Shown here in pieces: positions 18,064 to 26,571 of a DNA stretch of 64,000 nt (its first letter is position 1; each line of letters starts with the position of its first letter). Both the position numbers and the translations under genes were made by a program. The notes under the pieces were generated by a model. It worked only from the letters and a program-made list of their open reading frames with translations, was not told the DNA's origin and ran no database searches. This stretch comes from Chitinophagaceae bacterium (GTDB lineage Bacteria > Bacteroidota > Bacteroidia > Chitinophagales > Chitinophagaceae): positions 1-64,000 of the forward strand of contig JABFRU010000029.1 in assembly GCA_013140985.1 (NCBI GenBank), in the 5' to 3' direction.

Positions 18064-18100
18064 GGGGGGTGAAGGCCGCTGGCTTTCACCCCTTTTATTT
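18064..18100 (+). terminator. Intrinsic terminator after TonB receptor
   Basis: GGGGTGAAGGC pairs with GCTTTCACCCC around a short loop, followed by TTTTATTTT. Position is 21 bp after the receptor stop codon. Confidence 0.8.
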
Positions 18101-18181
18101 TCCATTTACCTCAAAATTTTACAAAGATGTGCAGCATTGATACTGGAAAATTGTCTAATTTACAGGCAACCAAAGGCAGTT

Positions 18182-18760
18182 ATGACCGAGGAAGCCATAA
18201 TAAAAGGTTGTTTGAACAACGATACCACCGCACAGCGGGAGCTGTACAACAGGTACAGCCCTAAGATGCTGGCAGTGTGTTATCGTTTTGCTCATAACCG
18301 GGAGGATGCAGAGGATATGTTGCAGGAAGGATTTATTAAGGTCTTTTTACAGATGCACACTTTTGAGAACCGGGGTGCTTTTGAAGGATGGATAAGAAGG
18401 ATAGTTGTTCATACCTGTATTAATATCCTTAAGAAGAATAAGAAGTTCAATGAAAGTGTCGATATCATTCATGCTACCGGGGTACAGGTAAGGGAGGACA
18501 GTGTACCGGCTATAATCCAGGCCAAACAGGTAGTAGAATGTATAAGATTGTTGCCGATCGGGTATAGAACAGTACTGAACTTGTATGCGGTGGAAGGCTA
18601 TAGTCACAGAGAAATATCTAATATGCTGGATATTGAAGAAAGCACCAGCCGCAGCCAATACACCAGGGCAAAAGCAATGTTAGAAGATATTTTGATCCGT
18701 AAAAGAATCATACAAAAACCAAAACAACAAACAGGTTGGCTGGCTGTCGCTGGCCGCTAA
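18182..18760 (+). CDS. ECF-type RNA polymerase sigma-70 factor
   Basis: A 192-residue sigma factor starting at the ATG at 18182; an in-frame extension to 18137 lacks family similarity. Region 2 (about 10-80) includes NREDAEDMLQEGFIKVFLQM, and region 4 (about 115-165) includes GYSHREISNMLDIEESTSRSQ, a typical helix-turn-helix. A short Lys-rich tail follows. The next gene, 31 bp downstream, has a cytoplasmic N-terminus and one membrane helix like an anti-sigma factor, so the two probably form a regulatory pair. Confidence 0.92.
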   Translation: MTEEAIIKGCLNNDTTAQRELYNRYSPKMLAVCYRFAHNREDAEDMLQEGFIKVFLQMHTFENRGAFEGWIRRIVVHTCINILKKNKKFNESVDIIHATGVQVREDSVPAIIQAKQVVECIRLLPIGYRTVLNLYAVEGYSHREISNMLDIEESTSRSQYTRAKAMLEDILIRKRIIQKPKQQTGWLAVAGR

Positions 18761-18791
18761 TATTTAAACGTACCCAAATTGACAACTGGTT

Positions 18792-20225
18792 ATGGAAAAT
18801 AGGTTTAGTAATAGAGATTTTGAGCAGTTTGTAAAACAAAACGCCGACCAGTACAGGATGTATCCATCCGAACAGGTGTGGAAGAATGTTCATTATACAC
18901 TTCATACCCGAAGAAAATGGTACGGCTTCGGACTTGCATTATTATTGCTGACCACGGGTGCAGTAACATGGCTGATGATAGGAACAGGAAAGAAAGAACA
19001 AATTGCTGCCAATAAATTTCAAATACCTTCCCAGCAACCAACTATTGTTTCAAAACAAAAGCAAGAACCGAAGATCTATGTTGCATCCCGCGGAAGCAGC
19101 GGTAAAGAAAGCAGCACTCCCCTTATTTCTAATGCAGAAAACCTGAGCAACAATATTATTATTACAGACGCTTTGATGGAAGAAGACAATAACAACGATT
19201 ACCAGATTGCTGCCGTTGTTTCTCCTGTAAATGAAACGCCGGTTACTGCTTTGTCACAAGCGCCGGATCTGGCTACAAAAGCCCCTGTTGTAACAGTAAA
19301 ACGAAATGCTCACGACAAGCCAGTACTTGCTTCAAAACCATCCCAAACTAATATCAGCCCATTGGGATTCACTGAAAATAAAGTAGCTCCAAATTCTACT
19401 GTTGCCGAAAACCCAATCATAAAAGAGGATAAGAGAGATATTTATCCGCTGACGATCGAAAGTGTTGTCAATAGTTACCAACATCGTCGTTCAAAGAAAA
19501 GATTATCATGGGAAGTTTATTTCTCACCTACTATCAGTTATCGTAAGCTGATGGAGAATAAAGCATTCATTAATTCGGCCCTTGCTAATAACAATGCCTT
19601 GAATTATTATACAGCGATCTCTGACATTAACAGCCTGGTTACTCACAAGCCAGATATTGGATTACAAATGGGCTTTGCTGCCGGCTACCCTCTTACAAAA
19701 AACCTGAAAATAAAAGCAGGTATGCAGTTCAATGTAAGCAAGTATGACATCAGGGCCTATACATATAATAGTGAAGTAGCGACGATTGCACTCAATACAG
19801 GTGGCGGCGCCAATTCTGTCTCCACTATAGCTAATTATCGCAACTTTAGCGGCGACAATGCCAGCTGGCTCAGAAATCTTTATATATCCGCATCATTGCC
19901 GGTAGGCCTTGAATTGAAGCTTAACAGGGGAGGCAAAACTGACTTGGGCATTGCGGCCAATGTGCAACCCACTTATATGCTTAGCAACAGAGTGTACCTC
20001 CTATCTACTGATTATAAAAATTATGTTGAAGTACCTTCACTTACCCGCAAGTGGAATTTCAGTGGCGGTCTTGAAATATTTGCAGGCCTCAGTACCGGCA
20101 AAATACAGTGGAAAGTGGGCCCGCATGTTCGCTACCAGATGTTGTCAAGCTTTGACGATAAATATCCCGTTAAAGAACATTTATTTGACTTTGGTTTGAA
20201 AGTAGGCGTTATGCTAAGGAAATAA
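18792..20225 (+). CDS. Single-TM protein with C-terminal beta-barrel-like domain (possible anti-sigma)
   Basis: A 477-residue protein. Residues 1-34 are charged and cytoplasmic-like, residues 36-56 form a membrane helix, a low-complexity Ser/Thr/Pro/Asn-rich linker extends to about 220, and the C-terminal 250 residues look like an outer-membrane beta-barrel domain (alternating strands, aromatic girdles). The layout is odd: an inner-membrane helix together with a barrel-like end. The N-terminal part resembles the anti-sigma side of ECF pairs in Bacteroidota. It could therefore be an envelope sensor for the adjacent sigma factor. No zinc-binding anti-sigma motif (HxxxCxxC) is seen. Confidence 0.6.
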   Translation: MENRFSNRDFEQFVKQNADQYRMYPSEQVWKNVHYTLHTRRKWYGFGLALLLLTTGAVTWLMIGTGKKEQIAANKFQIPSQQPTIVSKQKQEPKIYVASRGSSGKESSTPLISNAENLSNNIIITDALMEEDNNNDYQIAAVVSPVNETPVTALSQAPDLATKAPVVTVKRNAHDKPVLASKPSQTNISPLGFTENKVAPNSTVAENPIIKEDKRDIYPLTIESVVNSYQHRRSKKRLSWEVYFSPTISYRKLMENKAFINSALANNNALNYYTAISDINSLVTHKPDIGLQMGFAAGYPLTKNLKIKAGMQFNVSKYDIRAYTYNSEVATIALNTGGGANSVSTIANYRNFSGDNASWLRNLYISASLPVGLELKLNRGGKTDLGIAANVQPTYMLSNRVYLLSTDYKNYVEVPSLTRKWNFSGGLEIFAGLSTGKIQWKVGPHVRYQMLSSFDDKYPVKEHLFDFGLKVGVMLRK

Positions 20226-20250
20226 AGTTCAATAATTTTACAATCTCTTT

Positions 20251-20290
20251 AAATATCCCGTTCGGTTTTATACCCCGGGATATTTTATTT
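20251..20290 (+). terminator. Intrinsic terminator
   Basis: AAATATCCCG (20251-20260) pairs with CGGGATATTT (20276-20285), followed by a T-rich tail. It ends the sigma/beta-barrel operon. Confidence 0.7.
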
Positions 20291-20318
20291 TAACCCCTCT
20301 TTTCAAGTAATTTTGAAT

Positions 20319-20900
20319 ATGTTTAAACATTCGTTGATCTTTCTTTTTTCTATTGTCCTGCTATTTGCCTGCAAACAGAAGAAAAAAGAACCTGAGAAAA
20401 AATATATTTCTGTTCTTTCTCTTATCAGGGGGCAGGTCGCACATGTAGATACGGCATTATATTCTATTATGCGTGTAGAATATATAGACAGCATACATAA
20501 CGATACTATTTATATCCCGAGAGAAAAATTTGGAGAAGCCGCCAAAGATTTCCTTGACATACCGGATCTTTCTGACCAAAAAATAGCCCGGCGATACAAG
20601 GAAGAGTCCCGGTACGATGCCACCATCAATAAGGTGGTGATCACCTACACACCATTATATCCCAAGGCGGAAGAAGTGCAGAAGCAGGAGTTACTGATCA
20701 CTCCCGATATCGCTGCTAATGATAATGTGAATAATATCATTATTAATAGGGTTATAAGCAACCGGGATAGTATAATACAAAAGAATATGCTCTGGCAAAT
20801 AGATAAAAGTTTCCAGGTAACCACTATCCGGCAATTATCTGGAAAACCGGAAACCATCACTACCATAAAAGTATCCTGGAATGAAGACCCTTACCAATGA
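20319..20900 (+). CDS. Predicted lipoprotein, function unknown
   Basis: A 193-residue protein beginning at the ATG at 20319 (an in-frame TTG at 20313 is less likely). The lipobox LFAC is followed by KQKKKEPEKK. The mature domain has no further membrane segments and looks alpha/beta; I do not recognise it. The last four bases overlap the uvrC start (ATGA), suggesting coupling to uvrC, a combination with no obvious functional link. Confidence 0.7.
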   Translation: MFKHSLIFLFSIVLLFACKQKKKEPEKKYISVLSLIRGQVAHVDTALYSIMRVEYIDSIHNDTIYIPREKFGEAAKDFLDIPDLSDQKIARRYKEESRYDATINKVVITYTPLYPKAEEVQKQELLITPDIAANDNVNNIIINRVISNRDSIIQKNMLWQIDKSFQVTTIRQLSGKPETITTIKVSWNEDPYQ

Positions 20901-22711
20901 CGCAGCAAGAATTTCAGCTTATTGCTTCTACTATACCTGCACAACCCGGCATCTATAAATATTTTGATGCCGGCAACGAACTACTATATGTAGGAAAAGC
21001 CAAGCACCTTCGAAAAAGGGTCAGCTCCTATTTTATCAAAACATTTAGCAGCTATAAAACACATGAACTTGTACAGCGAATTGCAAAAATCGAATTCACA
21101 ATTGTCAATTCGGAGCAGGATGCCTTTTTGCTGGAAAATTCCCTGATCAAACAATATCAGCCCCGTTATAATATCAATCTGAAAGATGATAAAAGCTATC
21201 CTTTTATTGTTATTAAGAACGAACCGTTCCCGAGAGTTTTTTTGACAAGGAAAAAGATAAATGATGGCTCGGAATATTTAGGACCCTATACTTCTGTGAA
21301 AAAAGTAAGTGAATTGCTTGCATTCACCCGGCAAACCATTCCATTGCGCACCTGTACTTTGAACCTTTCGGAAGCAAATATTAAAAAAGGAAAATTCAAG
21401 GTCTGTCTCGAATATCATCTTGGCAATTGTAAAGGGCCCTGCCAGGGATTTCAAACGGATGCGGATTACAAAAAAAATCTTTCCCAACTAAAAAACTTAT
21501 TGAGAGGGAATTTGTCTCCTGTTATCCGCCATTTCAAAGAAGAAATGAAAAATCATGCAACTACCCTTGCTTATGAAAAAGCAGAACTTGTAAAAAAGAA
21601 AATTGATTTCCTTGAAAATTACCAGTCACGGTCGGTAGTAGCCAATACAAGAACAAGTGATCTTGATGTGTTTTCAATACTAAAAGAAAAAGATATTGCT
21701 TACGTTAATTACCTGATGGTTCGGAATGGTTCCATTATTCAAACGCAAACTACGAGAGCAGAAACTCACCTGGGAGAATCACCCGAAGAAATTCTTTTGT
21801 TCTCAGTAGCACAACTGAGAGCTACTTTTAACAGTGATGCTTCAGAAATAATTCTACCTTTTCCGGTCAACTATCCTGAAGCAGGAATTACAGTAGCTGT
21901 TCCCAAAGGCGGCGACAGAAAAAAGCTATTGGAGCTTTCCCAAAAAAACACACAGCATTTTATTGATGAACTAAAAAATAAAGACAGGCTCCAGTTAAAT
22001 ACCAAAAAGCCTGAAAAAATAAAACTACTTGAACAACTGCAGGAAGACCTTACTCTGCCTTCATTGCCGGTGCATATAGAATGCTTCGATAATTCAAATT
22101 TCCAGGGAAGTTATCCCGTTTCTGCCATGGTCTGTTTTAAAAATGCGGAACCCAGCAAAAAAGACTACCGGCATTTCAATGTAAAAACAGTGGAAGGCAT
22201 CAATGATTTTGCTACGATGAAAGAAGCCGTTTTTCGTCGCTATAAAAGACTGAAGGAAGAAGGTCAGCCGTTTCCTCAACTGGTGATAATTGACGGCGGT
22301 AAAGGCCAGCTAAGCGCCGCTATAGAAGCAATAAAGGAATTGGAGCTTACGGGGCAAATGACATTCACAGGTCTTGCAAAAAATGAAGAAGAATTGTTTT
22401 TTCCCGGGGATTCAGAATCGCTGAAGCTACCTTATAATGGTACCAGCCTGAAATTCATACGCCATATACGGAATGAAGTACATCGTTTTGGCATTAGCTT
22501 TCATCGCAGCAAAAGAAGTAAGGGCACTTTTAAAAATGAATTAGAAGAAATACCCGGTATTGGGAAAACTACGGCAGATGCATTGCTTAAAGAATTCAGG
22601 TCTGTAAAAAACATCAAAGAGATCATCCGTCAGGGAAAAGGAGAAATAGAACTTGGAAAAGTGATCGGAATAGCAAAGGCAAGGATGGCAATCCGTCATT
22701 TTGCCGAATAA
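20897..22711 (+). CDS. uvrC: Excinuclease ABC subunit C
   Basis: A 604-residue nucleotide-excision-repair endonuclease that makes both incisions with UvrB. Domains in order: GIY-YIG nuclease (GIYKYF and LLYVGKA, 14-40), a Cys-containing segment (CLEYHLGNCKGPCQGF, about 165-180), UVR/UvrB-binding helix (about 215-245), RNase H-like nuclease (ECFDNSNFQG near 395 and VIIDGGKGQLSAA near 463), and a helix-hairpin-helix (EIPGIGKTTADALLKEF, about 551-567). Complete. Confidence 0.97.
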   Translation: MTQQEFQLIASTIPAQPGIYKYFDAGNELLYVGKAKHLRKRVSSYFIKTFSSYKTHELVQRIAKIEFTIVNSEQDAFLLENSLIKQYQPRYNINLKDDKSYPFIVIKNEPFPRVFLTRKKINDGSEYLGPYTSVKKVSELLAFTRQTIPLRTCTLNLSEANIKKGKFKVCLEYHLGNCKGPCQGFQTDADYKKNLSQLKNLLRGNLSPVIRHFKEEMKNHATTLAYEKAELVKKKIDFLENYQSRSVVANTRTSDLDVFSILKEKDIAYVNYLMVRNGSIIQTQTTRAETHLGESPEEILLFSVAQLRATFNSDASEIILPFPVNYPEAGITVAVPKGGDRKKLLELSQKNTQHFIDELKNKDRLQLNTKKPEKIKLLEQLQEDLTLPSLPVHIECFDNSNFQGSYPVSAMVCFKNAEPSKKDYRHFNVKTVEGINDFATMKEAVFRRYKRLKEEGQPFPQLVIIDGGKGQLSAAIEAIKELELTGQMTFTGLAKNEEELFFPGDSESLKLPYNGTSLKFIRHIRNEVHRFGISFHRSKRSKGTFKNELEEIPGIGKTTADALLKEFRSVKNIKEIIRQGKGEIELGKVIGIAKARMAIRHFAE

Positions 22712-22774
22712 CCAGTACTATCAAACAACCACTGTGCAGAAGAAAAGTTCACTAACTACTTTAAGAAAATAAGA

Positions 22775-22800
22775 ACCCTCCTTCGGAGGGCAGGGAGGCT
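22775..22800. repeat. Repeat A-like palindrome, copy 4
   Basis: CCCTCCTTCGGAGGG hairpin followed by AGGGAGGCT, just upstream of the uvrC terminator. A shorter relative of repeat A. Confidence 0.6.
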
Positions 22801-22809
22801 AAAAAAAAT

Positions 22810-22840
22810 GGGGCCCGGATAGAAATCCAGCCCCGTTTTT
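22810..22840 (+). terminator. Intrinsic terminator of uvrC
   Basis: GGGGC and GCCCC enclose an inner stem GGAT/ATCC with an AGAA loop, followed by GTTTTT. Confidence 0.7.
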
Positions 22841-22954
22841 AAAATCCAATATCCTATGAAAAACCGAAACGAAAATACGACATTTATCCAACTTTCCTAT
22901 AGGAGAATTACTATTTTGAGAAGTTTTTTTATGCATTAAGGCTCAAAGATGTAA

Positions 22955-22983
22955 GTAATAAAAAAGCCCCTGAAAAGGGGCTT
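22955..22983 (-). terminator. Intrinsic terminator of gldKLMN
   Basis: On the minus strand AAGCCCC / GGGGCTT with a six-base loop is followed by TTTTTTATT. It is 21 bp past the gldN stop. Confidence 0.82.
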
Positions 22984-23003
22984 AAAAAGATGTTTAAACA
23001 GTA

Positions 23004-24062
23004 TTAATACGACCAAAGATCCTGCTCATAATTAAAGATCTTCTCTTTAATATTATCACCCTCCAGCAAAGCAAGGATCGGGTCCTTTATATACCTCTTG
23101 ATAAACTGATTTCTTGGGTTGTCCAGCGTTGATTTTACGATATAGCTGCCAAACATGCGGCTTTCAAAAAGCTCTTCCCATGTCATCCGGCTCTGTCCCA
23201 TATTCTTGGGATTATATACTTCATATTTAGCCAGCATAGGCCTTATTTCAGGATAATAAACCCAGAACATAGGTGTCGCATCCCTTTCAGTTTTTTTATC
23301 AAGTGCATAAATTGTCTTTAAAGGAGCAATACCAATGATTCTTACAAACATCCGGCTGCTTTCCCTGTCAAAAACCCAATCCTCTTTGATCCTGAACTTA
23401 ACTATTTCATCAGGGTTGAGGGTATTACAAACAACTACATACTTAGTAATTAACGTAGGATCCTTAAGATCATACACAGCCTGCGTGTCACATTGATTGC
23501 CCCCACTCAATACTCTTTCGAAAGTTGAAGAATCCAAAGGTGTCGTAAACCGGTCATCATCTCCGCTAAATGCTAACGCTTTTCCCTTTGCAAGCGAATC
23601 CCTGATCGTTTTCACCAGCATATTGATAAAGCGTTGATCACCGTTATTATCCTCGGATTTATAACGAAAAACCTGGTTTATTTTTTCCCTGATATCAATT
23701 TCTCTCCATATTCTTTCCAGGAACAATGCATCATCCGGACGCAAATCTTCATAAGGAAGCGGGACACGGTTGGCCACCTGCTTATGGAAAGGTCCATCCA
23801 TCCTCATTGATGGTTTTATAGAATCAGTAAATCCGCCGCTTGAAGGAGCCATTTCAATAGGCACATTACCATAGGGATTAAAACTTATGGGCTGAGTGTT
23901 ATTGTTCACCTGCTGTGATGGCTTGGTAGTATCTGCGGTTGGGTTAGTGGTAGCAGGGTTAGTACCAGTCGTACGGCTTCTGCCCCTTCTCTGAGCATCC
24001 ACTGTATTTACAGTACTCAACAACAACAGCAGCAGTAACACCTTCAAATTCCTTGTTTTCAT
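23004..24062 (-). CDS. gldN: Type IX secretion/gliding protein GldN (PorN)
   Basis: A 352-residue protein starting at the ATG at 24062 with a signal peptide (ending TVDAQ). The mature region begins with a Thr/Asn/Pro-rich linker (about 30-75), then a globular domain with LRPDDALFLERIWREIDIREKINQ, which is the conserved start of the GldN/PorN fold. GldN forms the periplasmic ring of the type IX secretion system together with GldK, under the outer membrane. It follows gldM by five bp and ends at a strong terminator. Confidence 0.94.
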   Translation of the reverse strand: MKTRNLKVLLLLLLLSTVNTVDAQRRGRSRTTGTNPATTNPTADTTKPSQQVNNNTQPISFNPYGNVPIEMAPSSGGFTDSIKPSMRMDGPFHKQVANRVPLPYEDLRPDDALFLERIWREIDIREKINQVFRYKSEDNNGDQRFINMLVKTIRDSLAKGKALAFSGDDDRFTTPLDSSTFERVLSGGNQCDTQAVYDLKDPTLITKYVVVCNTLNPDEIVKFRIKEDWVFDRESSRMFVRIIGIAPLKTIYALDKKTERDATPMFWVYYPEIRPMLAKYEVYNPKNMGQSRMTWEELFESRMFGSYIVKSTLDNPRNQFIKRYIKDPILALLEGDNIKEKIFNYEQDLWSY

Positions 24063-24073
24063 ATACAAAATTT

Positions 24074-25600
24074 TTATCTCAGGTTAAAGATCATTGGAGT
24101 AAGCTTTCTTGATCTTCCGTCTGGGCCTACTGCCCGAATATCTTCAATTGTTATAAATGAACCCGACCGACACTGATTAATAATTTTTCTTGCCTCATTC
24201 CACGAAGCGCCTGTATTAATAGCCTCTATTACACCTTCATCAAAACCTTCGCCATCACCAGTAATACGGAAACCAGTTACATTAAATTGTGTTTCGTAGA
24301 AGAAATTTTCAACAATGGCCCTTACACCAGCCTGGCTTTTGAAAGCAGAAGCCTGCATGTCGCCACTTTTAACCTGTCCAACATAGGGAGTTGGATCGGG
24401 AATAGAACGAACCCTGAATGGTACCCTCGTAGATTTCCCTTCTTTTGAAGTAACTGTAATAAAGCAATCATTTGTTTCGCTGTTAACTTTTGCAAAGTAT
24501 TTACCTGGCCCATTGGGGATTAGTGAAATTCCTCCCCCGGAGCCCGACACACTCAGACTACCCAGATCTCCGCTACCCGAGATTGTTACAGGGTTATCAA
24601 CTCCTATGAACAATACATTCATTTTATCCAATTGAACCGCAGCGCTGGATTGACCAACAGTGTACTGCACATCATAAGGTTTTGATTGAGGGTTTCCATC
24701 CTGATCAGTGAAATTAACCACCACCCTTACTGTACCACTTGAATTGACTGTTGTTTTCCAAACAGCCAGACCTTTGTCATCCAGTTGTACAATAGATCCA
24801 TTAATTGAAACCTGGGGTTTTTTATCGCTATTAAAAGCTGCCAAACCTGCTTTGATTTCCAATTCCTGTCCCGGCAGCAGTACAGATGCGCTCTGACCAA
24901 CAATCGGTTCATATTGGTTGAATCTTAGCACAACTTTTCCTACCTGCTCATGGCAGTAATTCACCACCTTATTCTCAGTGGTCTTAACATCATTCTGAAA
25001 CTTGCTCAGGATAGTCAAAGCTGCTACACTGGGCACCATGTGGAAGTAAACTTCTTCCCATGATTTTTTTGCACTTGTTGGAGTTTTAGGTTTCTCAACA
25101 TCTATCTGCATCAGTTTTTCAATTTCAGCTCTGACAGAGTCTCCGCCGACTCCGCCGACTGTGGTCTTAAATTCAGTAAGTGCTTTAAGCAATTCCTCAC
25201 CCTTTTTTTGTTTAATCATCAACCGGGTTGCGACATCAAGATTATCTTCCTTGAATTTCTTATCAGGATTATTGGGATCTCCGCCTGAAGCTTTAAGAAT
25301 ATCATTCTTATATGCTTGTATAAGATCATTTACTTTTTTAGCAGCTTGAGTGACCTGTTCAGCCCTGGGGTACCATATATTGGCCTTTTGTGCTGTTCCT
25401 GGTTCGCTTCTTTTTTCACTCAACGAACTCATAATTTGGTCTGTCGAAGCGCTAACTGCTGTATTGGTCTTAACAAGGCTATTGTTCACTGTCTTAAAGG
25501 CATTAAGAATCTCAGATGATACGTTTAGTGCCAACAGTGCTGTTAACACCAGGTACATAATATTGATCATCTTCTGCCTGGGCTCTTTAGGTAAGGCCAT
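24074..25600 (-). CDS. gldM: Type IX secretion/gliding motor protein GldM (PorM)
   Basis: A 508-residue protein with a short cytoplasmic start (MALPKEPRQKMINI), one membrane helix at about 13-31, and a long periplasmic part. That part contains a helical D1 domain, then beta-rich D2-D4 domains, as in GldM. With GldL it makes the proton-driven motor that powers type IX secretion and gliding; the periplasmic part spans to the GldK/GldN ring. It lies between gldL (81 bp gap) and gldN (5 bp gap). Confidence 0.95.
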   Translation of the reverse strand: MALPKEPRQKMINIMYLVLTALLALNVSSEILNAFKTVNNSLVKTNTAVSASTDQIMSSLSEKRSEPGTAQKANIWYPRAEQVTQAAKKVNDLIQAYKNDILKASGGDPNNPDKKFKEDNLDVATRLMIKQKKGEELLKALTEFKTTVGGVGGDSVRAEIEKLMQIDVEKPKTPTSAKKSWEEVYFHMVPSVAALTILSKFQNDVKTTENKVVNYCHEQVGKVVLRFNQYEPIVGQSASVLLPGQELEIKAGLAAFNSDKKPQVSINGSIVQLDDKGLAVWKTTVNSSGTVRVVVNFTDQDGNPQSKPYDVQYTVGQSSAAVQLDKMNVLFIGVDNPVTISGSGDLGSLSVSGSGGGISLIPNGPGKYFAKVNSETNDCFITVTSKEGKSTRVPFRVRSIPDPTPYVGQVKSGDMQASAFKSQAGVRAIVENFFYETQFNVTGFRITGDGEGFDEGVIEAINTGASWNEARKIINQCRSGSFITIEDIRAVGPDGRSRKLTPMIFNLR

Positions 25601-25681
25601 AACTATTTATGGTTTTTATTTTTAGTAATAGTGACTTGTCTCAAATAAGGATACGGGATCGTTTTTCTCAATTGTTTTGTT

Positions 25682-26455
25682 TTAGTTGCGACCCTGCATT
25701 GCTGTAAGCATATTTCCATAAATATTGTTCAGGCGGCCCAGGTTTGTTGCCAGGTGACCGATCTGATCCTGCACTTTTTTAGCATCTTCTGCACTGTTAA
25801 GCATAGAAGCAGAGGTTTCAGAAAGCTTACCATAAAAAGCATTCAATGCTTTCAGGTGGTTGTTGCTTTCCTGCAGTTCCAACTCATAAATAGTATTTAA
25901 CGAAGAAAGATTTTTTGTGAGCACTTGTATCTGCTCATGAAATGCTCTTGCTCCTTCTGTAGCGGTATTGAATGCACCCACAGAACTTGCAGCAGTAGCA
26001 TAAGCATCTTTTACTTTATCCAATGTGCCGGTTACTTCTCTTGTTTTAGCAGCAAAATCTCCGGTAGCAGCAATGGTATCATTGATATTGTTCATTCCGC
26101 CAACAGTAGTATTCAATTGCTTGAATCCATCTCCCAATCTCTTCATTGTATCCGGGGTAATATCAGCATCCATCAGCATTTTATCCATTGAAGCAAATCC
26201 TTTTCTTGCTTTCTCGCCGGCTATTGAAAATTGCTCCTCATCATGCGAAGCATCTTTTATAGGGGGATAAATGGCATATAATACACCATACAACGCAAAG
26301 ATTATTGTTTCAGTAGTTAAGCCGAAGAAAAGCCAAAAGTCTGCATCGGGCTGGTGTGTGATTTTCCTGAGGGCTCCCCAGATTACTAATGCTGCTCCGA
26401 AAGAAACGCCAACATCTACCCATTTTGCTACTTTGGAAGGAATTGCTGCTGCCAT
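25682..26455 (-). CDS. gldL: Type IX secretion/gliding motor protein GldL (PorL)
   Basis: A 257-residue inner-membrane protein with two N-terminal membrane helices (about 11-29 and 39-62). The second contains a Glu (TTETIIFALYG) in the position of the proton-path residue of GldL. A long cytoplasmic coiled-coil-like tail follows. It forms the motor with GldM. The 116-bp spacer to gldK holds a hairpin that could lower read-through. Confidence 0.95.
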   Translation of the reverse strand: MAAAIPSKVAKWVDVGVSFGAALVIWGALRKITHQPDADFWLFFGLTTETIIFALYGVLYAIYPPIKDASHDEEQFSIAGEKARKGFASMDKMLMDADITPDTMKRLGDGFKQLNTTVGGMNNINDTIAATGDFAAKTREVTGTLDKVKDAYATAASSVGAFNTATEGARAFHEQIQVLTKNLSSLNTIYELELQESNNHLKALNAFYGKLSETSASMLNSAEDAKKVQDQIGHLATNLGRLNNIYGNMLTAMQGRN

Positions 26456-26511
26456 AAAATTGGATTTTTTAAATTGTTTAGAAAGTGATGAATTGTTAGT
26501 TAAGAAGGTGG

Positions 26512-26550
26512 AAAAAATGAGAGGACAAATTTTAATAATTGCCCTCTCAT
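26512..26550 (-). terminator. Terminator-like hairpin between gldK and gldL
   Basis: On the minus strand ATGAGAGG and CCTCTCAT form an 8-bp arm, extended by an inner CAA/TTG pairing across one mismatch, and are followed by TTTTTTCC. Lying inside the operon, it may act as a partial terminator or as RNA-processing/stability structure. Confidence 0.5.
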
Positions 26551-26571
26551 ATTTTTAAATGATTATTTCAA

